Assembly (NCBI GenBank): GCA_013003655.1
Contig: JABDIQ010000173.1
Coordinates: 1 to 33,152, forward strand
Length of the DNA: 33,152 nucleotides
Direction: 5' to 3'
Source of the DNA: Winogradskyella sp.
Lineage (GTDB): Bacteria > Bacteroidota > Bacteroidia > Flavobacteriales > Flavobacteriaceae
The notes beneath the pieces were generated by a model. It saw only the letters and a list, made by a program, of their open reading frames with translations. It did not search any database and was not told where the DNA came from. Of this stretch, positions 8,708-17,766 are shown in pieces (position 1 is the first letter of the stretch; the number at the start of each line of letters is the position of its first letter). Position numbers and translations under genes: made by a program.

Positions 8708-9973
8708 TTATCTCATTTCAACATACACTTTTTCAATAGCTTCTCGATGATCTGGATGTGCTATTTCAGCTAGTGCTTTTACCCGCTGACTAATGGTTTT
8801 TCCGTATAGATTAGCAATACCATATTCAGTAACTACATAATGTACATGGGCTCTTGTGGTAACAACGCCAGCGCCAGGTTTAAGTGATGGTACAATTCTA
8901 CTAATTCCTTTTTTGGTGACCGATGGTAGTGCAATAATAGCCTTGCCGCCTTCACTAAGCGATGCTCCTCTTATAAAATCCATTTGTCCGCCAACACCTG
9001 AATACATTTTTGAGCCAATAGAATCCGCACAAACTTGTCCTGTTAAGTCTACTTCAATTGCAGAGTTTATAGCAACCATGCGTGGATTTTGTTTAATTAC
9101 AGAAACATCATTAACATAATCTGAGGTACGCATTTCCACAAACGGATTATCATCAACATAATCGTATAAGCGTTTAGAACCCATTAAAAAAGTCGCCATT
9201 GCTCGTCCAGGGTTTACCCCTTTATAATTGCCATTGATGACATCTTTTAGAATTAGATCTATGACGCCATCAGAAAACATTTCGGTATGTAAGCCAAGAT
9301 CTTTATGGTTATGCAATCGTGATAAAACGGCATTTGGAATATTACCAATACCCATTTGTAAGGTACTTCGATCTTCAATGAGTGAAGCAACATAATCTCC
9401 AATTTTAGTTTCAATATCTGTTGGTTCTGTAACCGGAATGGTTGGTAAGGGTTCATCACATTCAACAAAAGCGTTTATTTCTGTAACATGTATAATACCA
9501 TCACCAAACGTTCGTGGCATTTGTTTATTGACTTGGGCAATAACATAGTCCGCATTATCAATAGCAGCTAAGGTAGCTTCTACCGAAACACCTAATGAGC
9601 AATAACCATGAATATCTGGAACAGATACATGAATAAGGGCGACTTTCACATCCACAATATTTCGTTTGAATAACAGTGGTACCTCACTTAAAAATACAGG
9701 TGTGTACGACCCATTGCCTGCTTTCAAAGTATGTCGCACATTTTTCCCAATAAAAAACGAGTTAACATGAAAACTATTCGTGTATTTAGGATCTGCATAA
9801 GGCGCAGGTCCTTCAGTATGCAATTGACAGATCTCCACATTACGAAGTTCTTCATGCCTAGCTGTTAAGGCATTAATTAGCACGTTAGGCACCGCAGCGG
9901 CAGCTTGGATGTATATTTTATCGTTTGATTTAACAATTTTTAAAGCCTCTTCGGCAGAAACAGATGTATACAT
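8708..9973 (-). CDS. Acetyl-CoA hydrolase/transferase family protein (CoA-transferase)
   Basis: ORF track begins at 10015, but internal ATG at 9973 (MYTSVSAEEALKIVKSNDKIYIQ) sits just after a TAATTTTG element and fits the family N-terminus; GIGNIPNAVLSRL, GVGGQMDFIRGA, VVTEYGIANLYGKTISQRVKALAEIAHPDHRE motifs. Confidence 0.9.
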   Translation of the reverse strand: MYTSVSAEEALKIVKSNDKIYIQAAAAVPNVLINALTARHEELRNVEICQLHTEGPAPYADPKYTNSFHVNSFFIGKNVRHTLKAGNGSYTPVFLSEVPLLFKRNIVDVKVALIHVSVPDIHGYCSLGVSVEATLAAIDNADYVIAQVNKQMPRTFGDGIIHVTEINAFVECDEPLPTIPVTEPTDIETKIGDYVASLIEDRSTLQMGIGNIPNAVLSRLHNHKDLGLHTEMFSDGVIDLILKDVINGNYKGVNPGRAMATFLMGSKRLYDYVDDNPFVEMRTSDYVNDVSVIKQNPRMVAINSAIEVDLTGQVCADSIGSKMYSGVGGQMDFIRGASLSEGGKAIIALPSVTKKGISRIVPSLKPGAGVVTTRAHVHYVVTEYGIANLYGKTISQRVKALAEIAHPDHREAIEKVYVEMR

Positions 9974-9991
9974 GGTCAATATATTAGAATT

Positions 9992-9999
9992 CAAAATTA
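9992..9999 (-). promoter_or_regulatory. Putative -7 promoter element TAATTTTG for the acetyl-CoA hydrolase gene
   Basis: Reverse complement of caaaatta, 18 nt before the ATG at 9973. Confidence 0.45.
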
Positions 10000-10068
10000 A
10001 GGTAGATATTATCAATAAAAACTGCTTTATATCATGTTTTATAAAATATTTGAATTGTAATAATTACC

Positions 10069-10076
10069 TATCTTTG
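10069..10076 (+). promoter_or_regulatory. Putative -7 promoter element TATCTTTG for map
   Basis: TAnnTTTG match with an upstream TTG about 16 nt away, 22 nt before the ATG. Confidence 0.5.
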
Positions 10077-10098
10077 TTGCTTATTTTGAAGCTTAACG

Positions 10099-10917
10099 AT
10101 GATCATACAAAAAACCAGAGAAGAAATTGAACTAATGCGCGAAAGTGCCTTAATAGTCTCTAAGACTCTTGGCATGCTTGCAAAGGAAGTAAAACCAGGT
10201 GTTACAACCTTATATTTAGACAAACTTGCTGAGGAGTTTATTAGAGATCATGGTGCTGTTCCTGGATTTTTAGGGCTTTACGACTTTCCTAATACCTTAT
10301 GTATGAGTCCTAATGAACAGGTAGTTCATGGCTTTCCTACAGATGTTCCTTTGGTTGAAGGTGATATTATCTCTATAGATTGTGGTGCTGTAAAAAACGA
10401 ATTTTACGGCGACCATGCATATACCTTCGCGGTTGGGGAAATAGATAAGGACACAGAGAAATTATTGCAGGTGACTAAAGAATCACTTTACGTTGGTATA
10501 CGGGAATTTAAACTTGGTAATAGAGTTGGCGATGTGGGTTATGCCATACAACAATATTGTGAGTCTCATGGGTATGGTGTGGTAAGAGAATTGGTAGGGC
10601 ACGGTCTAGGAAAAACTATGCATGAAGATCCAGAAATGCCAAATTATGGCCGACGAGGAAGAGGTAAAAAATTTATTGAAGGAATGGTTGTTGCCATAGA
10701 ACCTATGATCAATATGGGTACGCATAGAATACAACAGCATAGAGATGGCTGGACCATCACAACCAAGGACAAGCAACCAAGCGCCCATTTTGAGCACAAT
10801 GTAGCTTTGGTAGATGGTAAACCCGAACTGCTATCTACTTTTGGATATATCTACGACGCCTTAGGCATAGAAAGTGATGAGGAAAACGAATTCCGCCAGA
10901 AGGCTCTAGTCCTGTAG
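10099..10917 (+). CDS. map: Type I methionyl aminopeptidase
   Basis: 272 aa; VPGFLGLYDFPNTLCMSPNEQVVHGFP, ISIDCGAVKNEFYGDHAYTF, ELVGHGLGKTMHEDPEMPNYG, VVAIEPMI, HFEHNVAL. Confidence 0.96.
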   Translation: MIIQKTREEIELMRESALIVSKTLGMLAKEVKPGVTTLYLDKLAEEFIRDHGAVPGFLGLYDFPNTLCMSPNEQVVHGFPTDVPLVEGDIISIDCGAVKNEFYGDHAYTFAVGEIDKDTEKLLQVTKESLYVGIREFKLGNRVGDVGYAIQQYCESHGYGVVRELVGHGLGKTMHEDPEMPNYGRRGRGKKFIEGMVVAIEPMINMGTHRIQQHRDGWTITTKDKQPSAHFEHNVALVDGKPELLSTFGYIYDALGIESDEENEFRQKALVL

Positions 10918-10922
10918 ACCAA

Positions 10923-11693
10923 ATGAAGAATTTCTTCAAATTTATTCTAAATACAATACCTAGACCTTGGCTCATTCGATTGAGCTATATTATAAGACCC
11001 ATTCTTAGACTTTTTTTAAAAGGCAATCGGTATACAGACCCAATTGATGGTAACCACTTTAGAAAATTTTTGCCTTATGGTTATGGTAAACAACGACCAA
11101 ATGTCCTATCACCATCTACCCTTTCTTTAGAACGACACAGACTGCTGTGGTTATATCTAAAGAACGAAACAGATCTGTTTACTAAACCACAACGCCTATT
11201 GCATTTTGCGCCAGAGCAAGCTTTTTATAAGCGGTTTAAAGACATGGATCATTTGGACTATACAACAACAGACCTAAATTCACCTTTAGCAGATGTTAAA
11301 GCGGACATTTGTAATTTACCTTTTGACGCGAACAGTTTTGATGTTATTTTATGCAATCATGTTTTAGAGCATATCCCAGACGATAAAAAAGCGCTTTCCG
11401 AATTATTTAGAGTTTTAAAACCGGGTGGTTATGGCATTTTTCAGGTGCCTCAGGAACTAGATAGAGCCGTGACTTTTGAAGATAATACCATTACAGATAA
11501 AAAGGATCGTGCCAAAATATTTGGGCAGTATGATCATTTAAGAGTATATGGCAAAGACTACTTTGATCGTTTAAGAGCCATAGGGTTTGTAGTTAATGAA
11601 GTTGATTATACTTCAACGATGTCGGCTAGTGACATCGATAAATACAGACTTGCAAAGGGTGAAATTATTCCGGTGGTTACCAAACCCGTTTAA
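10923..11693 (+). CDS. Class I SAM-dependent methyltransferase
   Basis: 256 aa; ADICNLPFDANSFDVILCNHVLEHIPDDKKALSELFRVLKPGGYGIFQVP. Starts 6 bp after map. Confidence 0.88.
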   Translation: MKNFFKFILNTIPRPWLIRLSYIIRPILRLFLKGNRYTDPIDGNHFRKFLPYGYGKQRPNVLSPSTLSLERHRLLWLYLKNETDLFTKPQRLLHFAPEQAFYKRFKDMDHLDYTTTDLNSPLADVKADICNLPFDANSFDVILCNHVLEHIPDDKKALSELFRVLKPGGYGIFQVPQELDRAVTFEDNTITDKKDRAKIFGQYDHLRVYGKDYFDRLRAIGFVVNEVDYTSTMSASDIDKYRLAKGEIIPVVTKPV

Positions 11694-12670
11694 TTTTCAG
11701 GAAAACCGTTTAAACCCAGTGTTTTTAACTCTAGTTCATCTTCGTAAATGAAGTAAACTTTTAATTCTGGATGATCGTTTAAAAATGTTTTAACGGCATC
11801 TATTCCCATTGCTTGGAACGCTGTTGCATAACCGTCTGCTAATGTACAGTTGGGTGCAATAACAGAAACACTTAAAACATTGGTTTGGCTCGGATAGCCA
11901 GTTGTAGTATTGATGATATGTGCATACCTATTGCCATTGTCATCCACTTTAAATTTTCTATAGGTACCAGACGTTGCCATGGCTTCACTCGCTAATTCTA
12001 TAATTTTAGAATAGGATTGTACACCATCAAAATTAGGATCATCTATGCCTATTTTCCATCCGTTTTCTGTTTCTACATTCATACCTTCAACTCTAAGATC
12101 ACCACCAATATCCACTAAATAGTTGTTTATTCCTTTAGATTCTAGAAAATCAGCTATCACATCAATGCCATAGCCTTTAGCAATTGCATTAAAATCTAAA
12201 TATGCAGCAGCGGGTTTAATGATTTGATCATCCTGTAGCATTACCTTATTGAAACCAACGGTTGTCATTAGGGATTTAATTTTTAGACTATCTAGCTGCT
12301 CTATTTTTCCTTCAGGACCAAAATCCCACGCGTTTACAACAGATCCTATAGTTGGGTCAAAGGCACCATTGGTTTCTTCGTATATCAATTGAGATGCCTT
12401 AAAGACGGTTTTAAAATGATTGTCTACAGTGATCGTCTCATTTCTATTGATTCGCGATATATCAGAATCTGGTATATAAGTAGACATCGACTGATTGATG
12501 ACTTTGAACAAACTATCAAATTGAACTTGATAATTGGTATTATCCTTATCGTAATATCTAATATTATACCCTGTTCCAAAAACAGGTCCTGATAGTTTAA
12601 TGAGTTTTGGTGGCGGACTACATGATAGTGTAATACTAATTAATAAACAACTAAGGATATAGTTTCGCAT
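11690..12670 (-). CDS. apbE: FAD:protein FMN transferase (lipoprotein)
   Basis: 326 aa; lipobox-like LSCS; MSTYIPDSDISRINRN, FDPTIGSVVNAWDFG, DFNAIAKGYGIDVIADFLESKGINNYLVDIGGDLRV, MATSGTYRKF motifs of ApbE. Confidence 0.94.
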   Translation of the reverse strand: MRNYILSCLLISITLSCSPPPKLIKLSGPVFGTGYNIRYYDKDNTNYQVQFDSLFKVINQSMSTYIPDSDISRINRNETITVDNHFKTVFKASQLIYEETNGAFDPTIGSVVNAWDFGPEGKIEQLDSLKIKSLMTTVGFNKVMLQDDQIIKPAAAYLDFNAIAKGYGIDVIADFLESKGINNYLVDIGGDLRVEGMNVETENGWKIGIDDPNFDGVQSYSKIIELASEAMATSGTYRKFKVDDNGNRYAHIINTTTGYPSQTNVLSVSVIAPNCTLADGYATAFQAMGIDAVKTFLNDHPELKVYFIYEDELELKTLGLNGFPEN

Positions 12671-12671
12671 G

Positions 12672-13049
12672 TCAGTTTAAATTGGTTTCAATAACTTGTA
12701 TGCCGTTGTATTCAATAAGGTATTCTTCATTGAGATAAATGGGTAAATCCTCACCATTTGGATTTCCTAAACCTACGCCTGCATAGAGAACTTTAGCATC
12801 TTTTTCTCTCGCGTGCTTTTTAAATTTCTCCATCCAAACCACATCATAATTATTAGCGTTTTCTGGCAGAATTACAGCTCTAACAATCACAAAAAAGTAT
12901 TGGCTGTTTTTATCAATACAAACAAATTGTGGATGGCGTTTTAATTGACTGTTTATGGCCACAAACTCAAAACCACGTTGTTCTAGATCCTTACCAACAT
13001 GATTCATGGCGAGGTTATGAAGTTCTTGTTTTGATAACGGTTTACTCAT
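12672..13049 (-). CDS. Small conserved protein between nqrF and apbE (often annotated 'NqrF' by neighbourhood); possible degenerate PD-(D/E)XK-like fold
   Basis: 125 aa MSKPLSKQELHNLAMNHVGKDLEQRGFEFVAINSQLKRHPQFVCIDKNSQYFFVIVRAV...; no TM, no 2Fe-2S Cys motif, no FAD/NADH motifs. Confidence 0.75.
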   Translation of the reverse strand: MSKPLSKQELHNLAMNHVGKDLEQRGFEFVAINSQLKRHPQFVCIDKNSQYFFVIVRAVILPENANNYDVVWMEKFKKHAREKDAKVLYAGVGLGNPNGEDLPIYLNEEYLIEYNGIQVIETNLN

Positions 13050-13053
13050 GGTG

Positions 13054-13061
13054 CAAAATTA
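13054..13061 (-). promoter_or_regulatory. Putative -7 promoter element TAATTTTG for the small protein/apbE unit
   Basis: Minus strand: TTG-N16-TAATTTTG-CACC-ATG; the -33-like TTG lies within the terminator hairpin. Confidence 0.5.
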
Positions 13062-13062
13062 A

Positions 13063-13090
13063 AAAAACCCAATCTTTCAACTGGGTTTTT
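13063..13090. terminator. Intrinsic terminator of the nqr operon
   Basis: aaaaaCCCAatctttcaacTGGGttttt, located between the nqrF stop and the small-protein start. Confidence 0.8.
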
Positions 13091-13106
13091 AACTTTATAT
13101 TTGAAA

Positions 13107-14414
13107 TTATCCTCCGAAATCATCGAAGCGAATGTGTTCATCTGGGATACCAAAATCTTCACCCATTTTTTGAACCGCCTGGTTCATTAATGGTGGTCCG
13201 CAGAAATACAATTCTATATCTTCAGGTGTTTCATGATGATTGAGGTAATGCTCAATTACACAATTATGAATAAACCCTACAAACCCATCACCTTCATCGT
13301 CAATATCCTTTTTAACTTTCCAGTTATCTTCTTCTAGCGGCTCAGAAAGTGCCATATAGAATTTAAAGTTTGGAAACTCTTTTTCTAAGGATTTAAAATG
13401 ATCTATATAGAATAACTCACGTTTAGATCGTCCACCATACCAATAGGTTACTTTACGTCCTGTCTTTAAGGTTTTAAATAAGTGGTATAAGTGCGAACGC
13501 ATTGGCGCCATTCCTGCACCTCCACCAACGTAGAGCATTTCAGAATCAGACTCGTTGATGAAGAACTCACCATAAGGACCAGAAATAGTCACCTTATCGC
13601 CTTTCTTTTGAGCAAATATATATGAAGATGCTATACCTGGATTTACATCCATCCATCCGTTTTTAGATCTATCCCAAGGCGGTGTAGCAATACGCACATT
13701 TAGCATGATCTCTCTACCTTCTGCAGGATAAGAGGCCATTGAATAGGCACGCTCTACAGTCTCGGTATTTTTCATAACTAATGGCCATAAATTGAATTTA
13801 TCCCATTCTGCTTGAAATTTATCTGGCGTATCGTGCTCTTCTGGATGTGCCGTAATATCAATATCTGAATATTTTATTTCGCATGGCGGAATTTCAATCT
13901 GAATATAACCACCAGCTTTGTAATTCATATCTTCAGGAATCTCTACCACAAATTCTTTGATAAATGACGCTACATTGTAATTTCTCACCACAGTAGCTTC
14001 CCACTTTTTAATACCAAAGACTTCTTCTGGTATGGTGATCTCCATGTCTTGCTTTACCTTAACTTGGCAAGCTAAACGTGCACCATGTTGTAATTCTTTT
14101 CTGCTAAAATGTGGTGTTTCTGTTGGTAATGCTTCACCACCTCCTTCAAGTACATGACATTCGCACTGAATACAGGTTCCACCTCCACCACATGCTGATG
14201 GTAAGAATATTTTATTACCTCCTAAGGTTGATAGTAATGTTCCTCCAGATTCTACTTCTATTTCTTTTTCACCATTGATCTTGATCTTTACAGGACCAGA
14301 CGGTGAAAGTTTTTGTTTTACAACTAATAAAAGTGTTACTAAGAGTAATGTGACCAGTAAAAATGCTGCCACTGTCGCTAATACTGTACCTAGTGTACCT
14401 GCTGCTAATACCAT
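13107..14414 (-). CDS. nqrF: Na+-translocating NADH:quinone reductase subunit F
   Basis: 435 aa; N-terminal TM; 2Fe-2S motif [17 protein letters not shown]...RLACQ; FAD/NADH reductase domain [43 protein letters not shown]. Confidence 0.97.
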   Translation of the reverse strand: MVLAAGTLGTVLATVAAFLLVTLLLVTLLLVVKQKLSPSGPVKIKINGEKEIEVESGGTLLSTLGGNKIFLPSACGGGGTCIQCECHVLEGGGEALPTETPHFSRKELQHGARLACQVKVKQDMEITIPEEVFGIKKWEATVVRNYNVASFIKEFVVEIPEDMNYKAGGYIQIEIPPCEIKYSDIDITAHPEEHDTPDKFQAEWDKFNLWPLVMKNTETVERAYSMASYPAEGREIMLNVRIATPPWDRSKNGWMDVNPGIASSYIFAQKKGDKVTISGPYGEFFINESDSEMLYVGGGAGMAPMRSHLYHLFKTLKTGRKVTYWYGGRSKRELFYIDHFKSLEKEFPNFKFYMALSEPLEEDNWKVKKDIDDEGDGFVGFIHNCVIEHYLNHHETPEDIELYFCGPPLMNQAVQKMGEDFGIPDEHIRFDDFGG

Positions 14415-14415
14415 A

Positions 14416-15138
14416 TTACTTTATAACTTTTGTATTGTCGGCCAATGATTTATCGGCTTCTTCTTCCTTAATTATTTCTATTTCCGCTGCTGCTTTATCT
14501 TCCTTTTGTTCGGTTTCATCACCACCTGTTAACATACCGCCAAAACTCATAAAACCTATGGCCATTAAGCCGGTGATAATAAAGGTTATTCCTAATCCCC
14601 TAAGTGGTGCAGGAACGCTACTATATCTAATTTTTTCGCGAATAGCGGCAATGGCTAAAATGGCTAAAAACCAGCCAATACCAGAACTTACGCCATAATT
14701 TAATGCTAATCCTAGCGTTGCAATTTCTCTAGACTGCATAAATAATGATCCACCAAGTATGGCACAGTTAACGGCAATCAGTGGTAAAAAGATACCGAGT
14801 GAGTTGTATAATGATGGTGAAAACTTCTCAACGACGATTTCTACCAATTGTACCATTGTTGCTATAGTGGCAATAAACATAATAAACGACAAGAAGCTGA
14901 GATCGTAATCTGCAAATTCTGGACCTAGCCATGTTAGAGCACCTTCTTGTAATATATACTGATCTAACAACCAGTTTAACGGAACGGTTATGGCCAATAC
15001 AAAGATAACTGCTGCACCTAACCCTACTGCCGTTGACACCTTCTTAGATACGGCTAAATAAGAGCACATACCAAGGAAGTAGGCAAAGACCATATTGTCT
15101 ACAAAGATTGATTTAAAAAATAATTCAAGATGTTCCAT
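14416..15138 (-). CDS. nqrE: Na+-translocating NADH:quinone reductase subunit E
   Basis: 240 aa; [53 protein letters not shown]; position in the nqr operon. Confidence 0.96.
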   Translation of the reverse strand: MEHLELFFKSIFVDNMVFAYFLGMCSYLAVSKKVSTAVGLGAAVIFVLAITVPLNWLLDQYILQEGALTWLGPEFADYDLSFLSFIMFIATIATMVQLVEIVVEKFSPSLYNSLGIFLPLIAVNCAILGGSLFMQSREIATLGLALNYGVSSGIGWFLAILAIAAIREKIRYSSVPAPLRGLGITFIITGLMAIGFMSFGGMLTGGDETEQKEDKAAAEIEIIKEEEADKSLADNTKVIK

Positions 15139-15183
15139 AATCTATATTTATAATGTCCTGTTGATGATGGACGTCATATTCTT

Positions 15184-15828
15184 TTAGTCTTCTATTAATG
15201 CTGGATTTCTACTACGTTGAACCCATATAATAATACCTACCACGATCAATGCCATTGGAGGCAATACCATGAAACCATTGTTCTCATAGCCTAAAGCGTA
15301 CAGCCCTGTTTTTTCAACTGGGTCGCCAAGCACTTTAAATCCAAATAAGGTACCTGAACCTAAGAGCTCTCTAAAAAAGCCAACAATAATTAATATAACA
15401 CCATAACCAGCGGCGTTACCTATACCGTCCAAAAATGAGCGCCATGGCCCATTACCTAGAGCAAAGGCTTCAAAGCGTCCCATGATAATACAGTTGGTAA
15501 TAATTAAACCGATAAAAACCGATAGTTCTTTACTGAGCGTGTATGCATAGGCTTTTAAAACTTGGTCAACGATGATCACCAATGTTGCTACTACAACCAG
15601 TTGTACTATGATTCTAATCTTAGAAGGAATGATATTTCGCATTAAAGCGATAACCACATTACCTACGCCCATTACAAACATTACCGAAATGGCCATCACT
15701 ATTGATGGTTTTAACTGAGCGGTAATTGCCAAAGCAGAACAAATTCCTAATACCTGAATTGTAATAGGGTTGTTATCCGCTAATGGGTCTAAAATTAGTT
15801 TACTATCTTTTTTTGATAAAAGTCCCAT
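15184..15828 (-). CDS. nqrD: Na+-translocating NADH:quinone reductase subunit D
   Basis: 214 aa; DPLADNNPITIQVLGICSALAIT, FIGLIITNCIIMGRFEAFALGNGPWRSFLDGIGN. Confidence 0.96.
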   Translation of the reverse strand: MGLLSKKDSKLILDPLADNNPITIQVLGICSALAITAQLKPSIVMAISVMFVMGVGNVVIALMRNIIPSKIRIIVQLVVVATLVIIVDQVLKAYAYTLSKELSVFIGLIITNCIIMGRFEAFALGNGPWRSFLDGIGNAAGYGVILIIVGFFRELLGSGTLFGFKVLGDPVEKTGLYALGYENNGFMVLPPMALIVVGIIIWVQRSRNPALIED

Positions 15829-15834
15829 ACATTA

Positions 15835-16581
15835 TTAGTTTAAAGTCTCGAAATAAGGCATATACATTCTTACGTCTTTTTTAAGCATAGCCGAAACACC
15901 ATCGCCTGTAATGGTTGCACCTGCCAAGGCATCGACTTCATGATCATCTTTGATTTCATTCTTAGGATCATTGTTGCCTTTAGCTACTTTTATACCTTGG
16001 AATGCACCACCAGTGATGAATTTTTCACCGGTAAAGTCATCCATAAAATAGCGTTGTTTAATCTCTGCACCTAATCCTGGTGTCTCACCTTTATGATCAA
16101 AATACACACCCGTTACAGTCATGGTTTTATCCATGGCCACAAATCCCCAAATAGCATCCCATAGACCTTTTCCTCTTACAGGAACTACATAGACTTCTTG
16201 ACCGTCTTTCTCACCAACAAATATTGGGAGCTTGCGACTGTAGTTTGGATCTTTTGCCTTGGTTTCTTCTTTCTTAATGTCAATTAAATAAGCCTGATCA
16301 TTCTCGGTAAGCTTACCGTCTTGTAAGACATATTGTTTTTTGATGTACTTATTAAATTCCTCTTCAACAACATCGGTAGAAATAAACTCAACATCATTAG
16401 CGCCTTCATTATTATTAACACCAAGTGCGTATAGAATGTTCTGTTGCTTTTCAAACCGTTCGTTGGCTTTTACCTTTGGTTTTAATCCCTGAGCTAAACC
16501 AGCCAGGATTGAACCCACGACCATTACCATGACAATAGCAAAAATGACCGTATAACTATTTTTTTCAGTATTAATTGCCAT
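15835..16581 (-). CDS. nqrC: Na+-translocating NADH:quinone reductase subunit C
   Basis: 248 aa; N-terminal TM, FMN-binding domain GKGLWDAIWGFVAM, GETPGLGAEI, flavinylation motif DALAGATITGDGV. Confidence 0.96.
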   Translation of the reverse strand: MAINTEKNSYTVIFAIVMVMVVGSILAGLAQGLKPKVKANERFEKQQNILYALGVNNNEGANDVEFISTDVVEEEFNKYIKKQYVLQDGKLTENDQAYLIDIKKEETKAKDPNYSRKLPIFVGEKDGQEVYVVPVRGKGLWDAIWGFVAMDKTMTVTGVYFDHKGETPGLGAEIKQRYFMDDFTGEKFITGGAFQGIKVAKGNNDPKNEIKDDHEVDALAGATITGDGVSAMLKKDVRMYMPYFETLN

Positions 16582-16582
16582 A

Positions 16583-17764
16583 TTAAGCTGCTTTTACTTT
16601 TAATCGTTTCATTCTTCGGATTACATTGCCTCTAATGACATAGTGATCTATAGTTGGTGCAAACACATTCATTAATAAAATGGCTAGGAATACACCTTCT
16701 GGATATGCCGGATTAAATACTCTAATAAGAATAGAAATAAATCCTATTAAAAAACCATAGATCCATTTTCCTTTATTTGTTTGTGAAGCTGTCACGGGAT
16801 CAGTAGCCATATATACGGCACCGAATAAAATACTTCCTATGATTAAGTGTTGCCAAAATGGAACGCTCATTAACCCATAGAACTTGCTAGTATCACTAAT
16901 CCAACCTGCATCTACAACACCATTAAAAATGAGTCCCATTGCTAATGCACCTACAATGGTACTCAACATGATTCTCCAGCTTCCTATTTTGGTAAATATT
17001 AAAAATAGCCCTCCAGCAATGATCAACAGTTTTGAGGTTTCACCAACTGAGCCAGGAATGAATCCCATAAACATTTCGTAATAGCTATAATCCGGTGCTA
17101 GATTTTGAGCATAACTACCTAAAATTGTTTCTCCCGATATTGCGTCTGGAGTACCCGCACGCTCAACGGCACCATGAACCCAAACTTTATCGCCCGACAT
17201 CCACGTTGGATATGCAAAGAACAAGAATGCTCTAATGGTTAGCGCAGGATTTAAGATATTCATACCTGTACCACCAAACACTTCTTTCCCTATCACTACA
17301 CCAAATGCTACTGCTACGGCAAGCATCCATAATGGCAAATCGATTGGAACAATCAGTGGCACTAACATACCTGTTACCAGATACCCTTCTTCAACCTCAT
17401 GTCCTTTGATGACAGCAAATAAAAACTCTATAGCCAACCCAACTCCATAAGATACCACTACTAAAGGCAATACTTTAATAATACCGATGTAAAATGCGTC
17501 CCATGATAAGAAATCTACTGGCGTTCCTAGTGCCTCATAATGCTGATATCCTGCATTGAACATACCAAATAGTAAACATGGCACTAGCGCCATGATCACG
17601 GTGTTCATGGTTCTTTTAAGGTCGTCAGCTGCTTTTATATGCGTTCCGTTGTGAGTGGTCTCATTTGGAAGATATAAAAACGTGTGCAATGCATTAAAAG
17701 CAGGCGCCATTTTGGAGCCTCTAAATTTTAATTTGTAATAGTGTAATGTTCTTTTTAATCCCAT
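16583..17764 (-). CDS. nqrB: Na+-translocating NADH:quinone reductase subunit B
   Basis: 393 aa polytopic; GKEVFGGTGMNILNPALTIRAFLFFAYP, FMGFIPGSVGETSKLLIIAGG, MATDPVTASQTNKGKWIYG. Confidence 0.97.
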   Translation of the reverse strand: MGLKRTLHYYKLKFRGSKMAPAFNALHTFLYLPNETTHNGTHIKAADDLKRTMNTVIMALVPCLLFGMFNAGYQHYEALGTPVDFLSWDAFYIGIIKVLPLVVVSYGVGLAIEFLFAVIKGHEVEEGYLVTGMLVPLIVPIDLPLWMLAVAVAFGVVIGKEVFGGTGMNILNPALTIRAFLFFAYPTWMSGDKVWVHGAVERAGTPDAISGETILGSYAQNLAPDYSYYEMFMGFIPGSVGETSKLLIIAGGLFLIFTKIGSWRIMLSTIVGALAMGLIFNGVVDAGWISDTSKFYGLMSVPFWQHLIIGSILFGAVYMATDPVTASQTNKGKWIYGFLIGFISILIRVFNPAYPEGVFLAILLMNVFAPTIDHYVIRGNVIRRMKRLKVKAA

Positions 17765-17766
17765 TT

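Noticed and set aside
11686-11713. Repeated CCGTTTAA (11686-11693 and 11706-11713) at the methyltransferase/apbE junction
   Set aside because: Only two copies 20 bp apart, within coding sequence of apbE; not enough for a repeat or regulatory claim.
14340-14400. [15 protein letters not shown] repetition in NqrF N-terminus as a possible low-complexity expansion
   Set aside because: It is the single N-terminal TM helix expected in NqrF; Leu/Val repetition is ordinary there.
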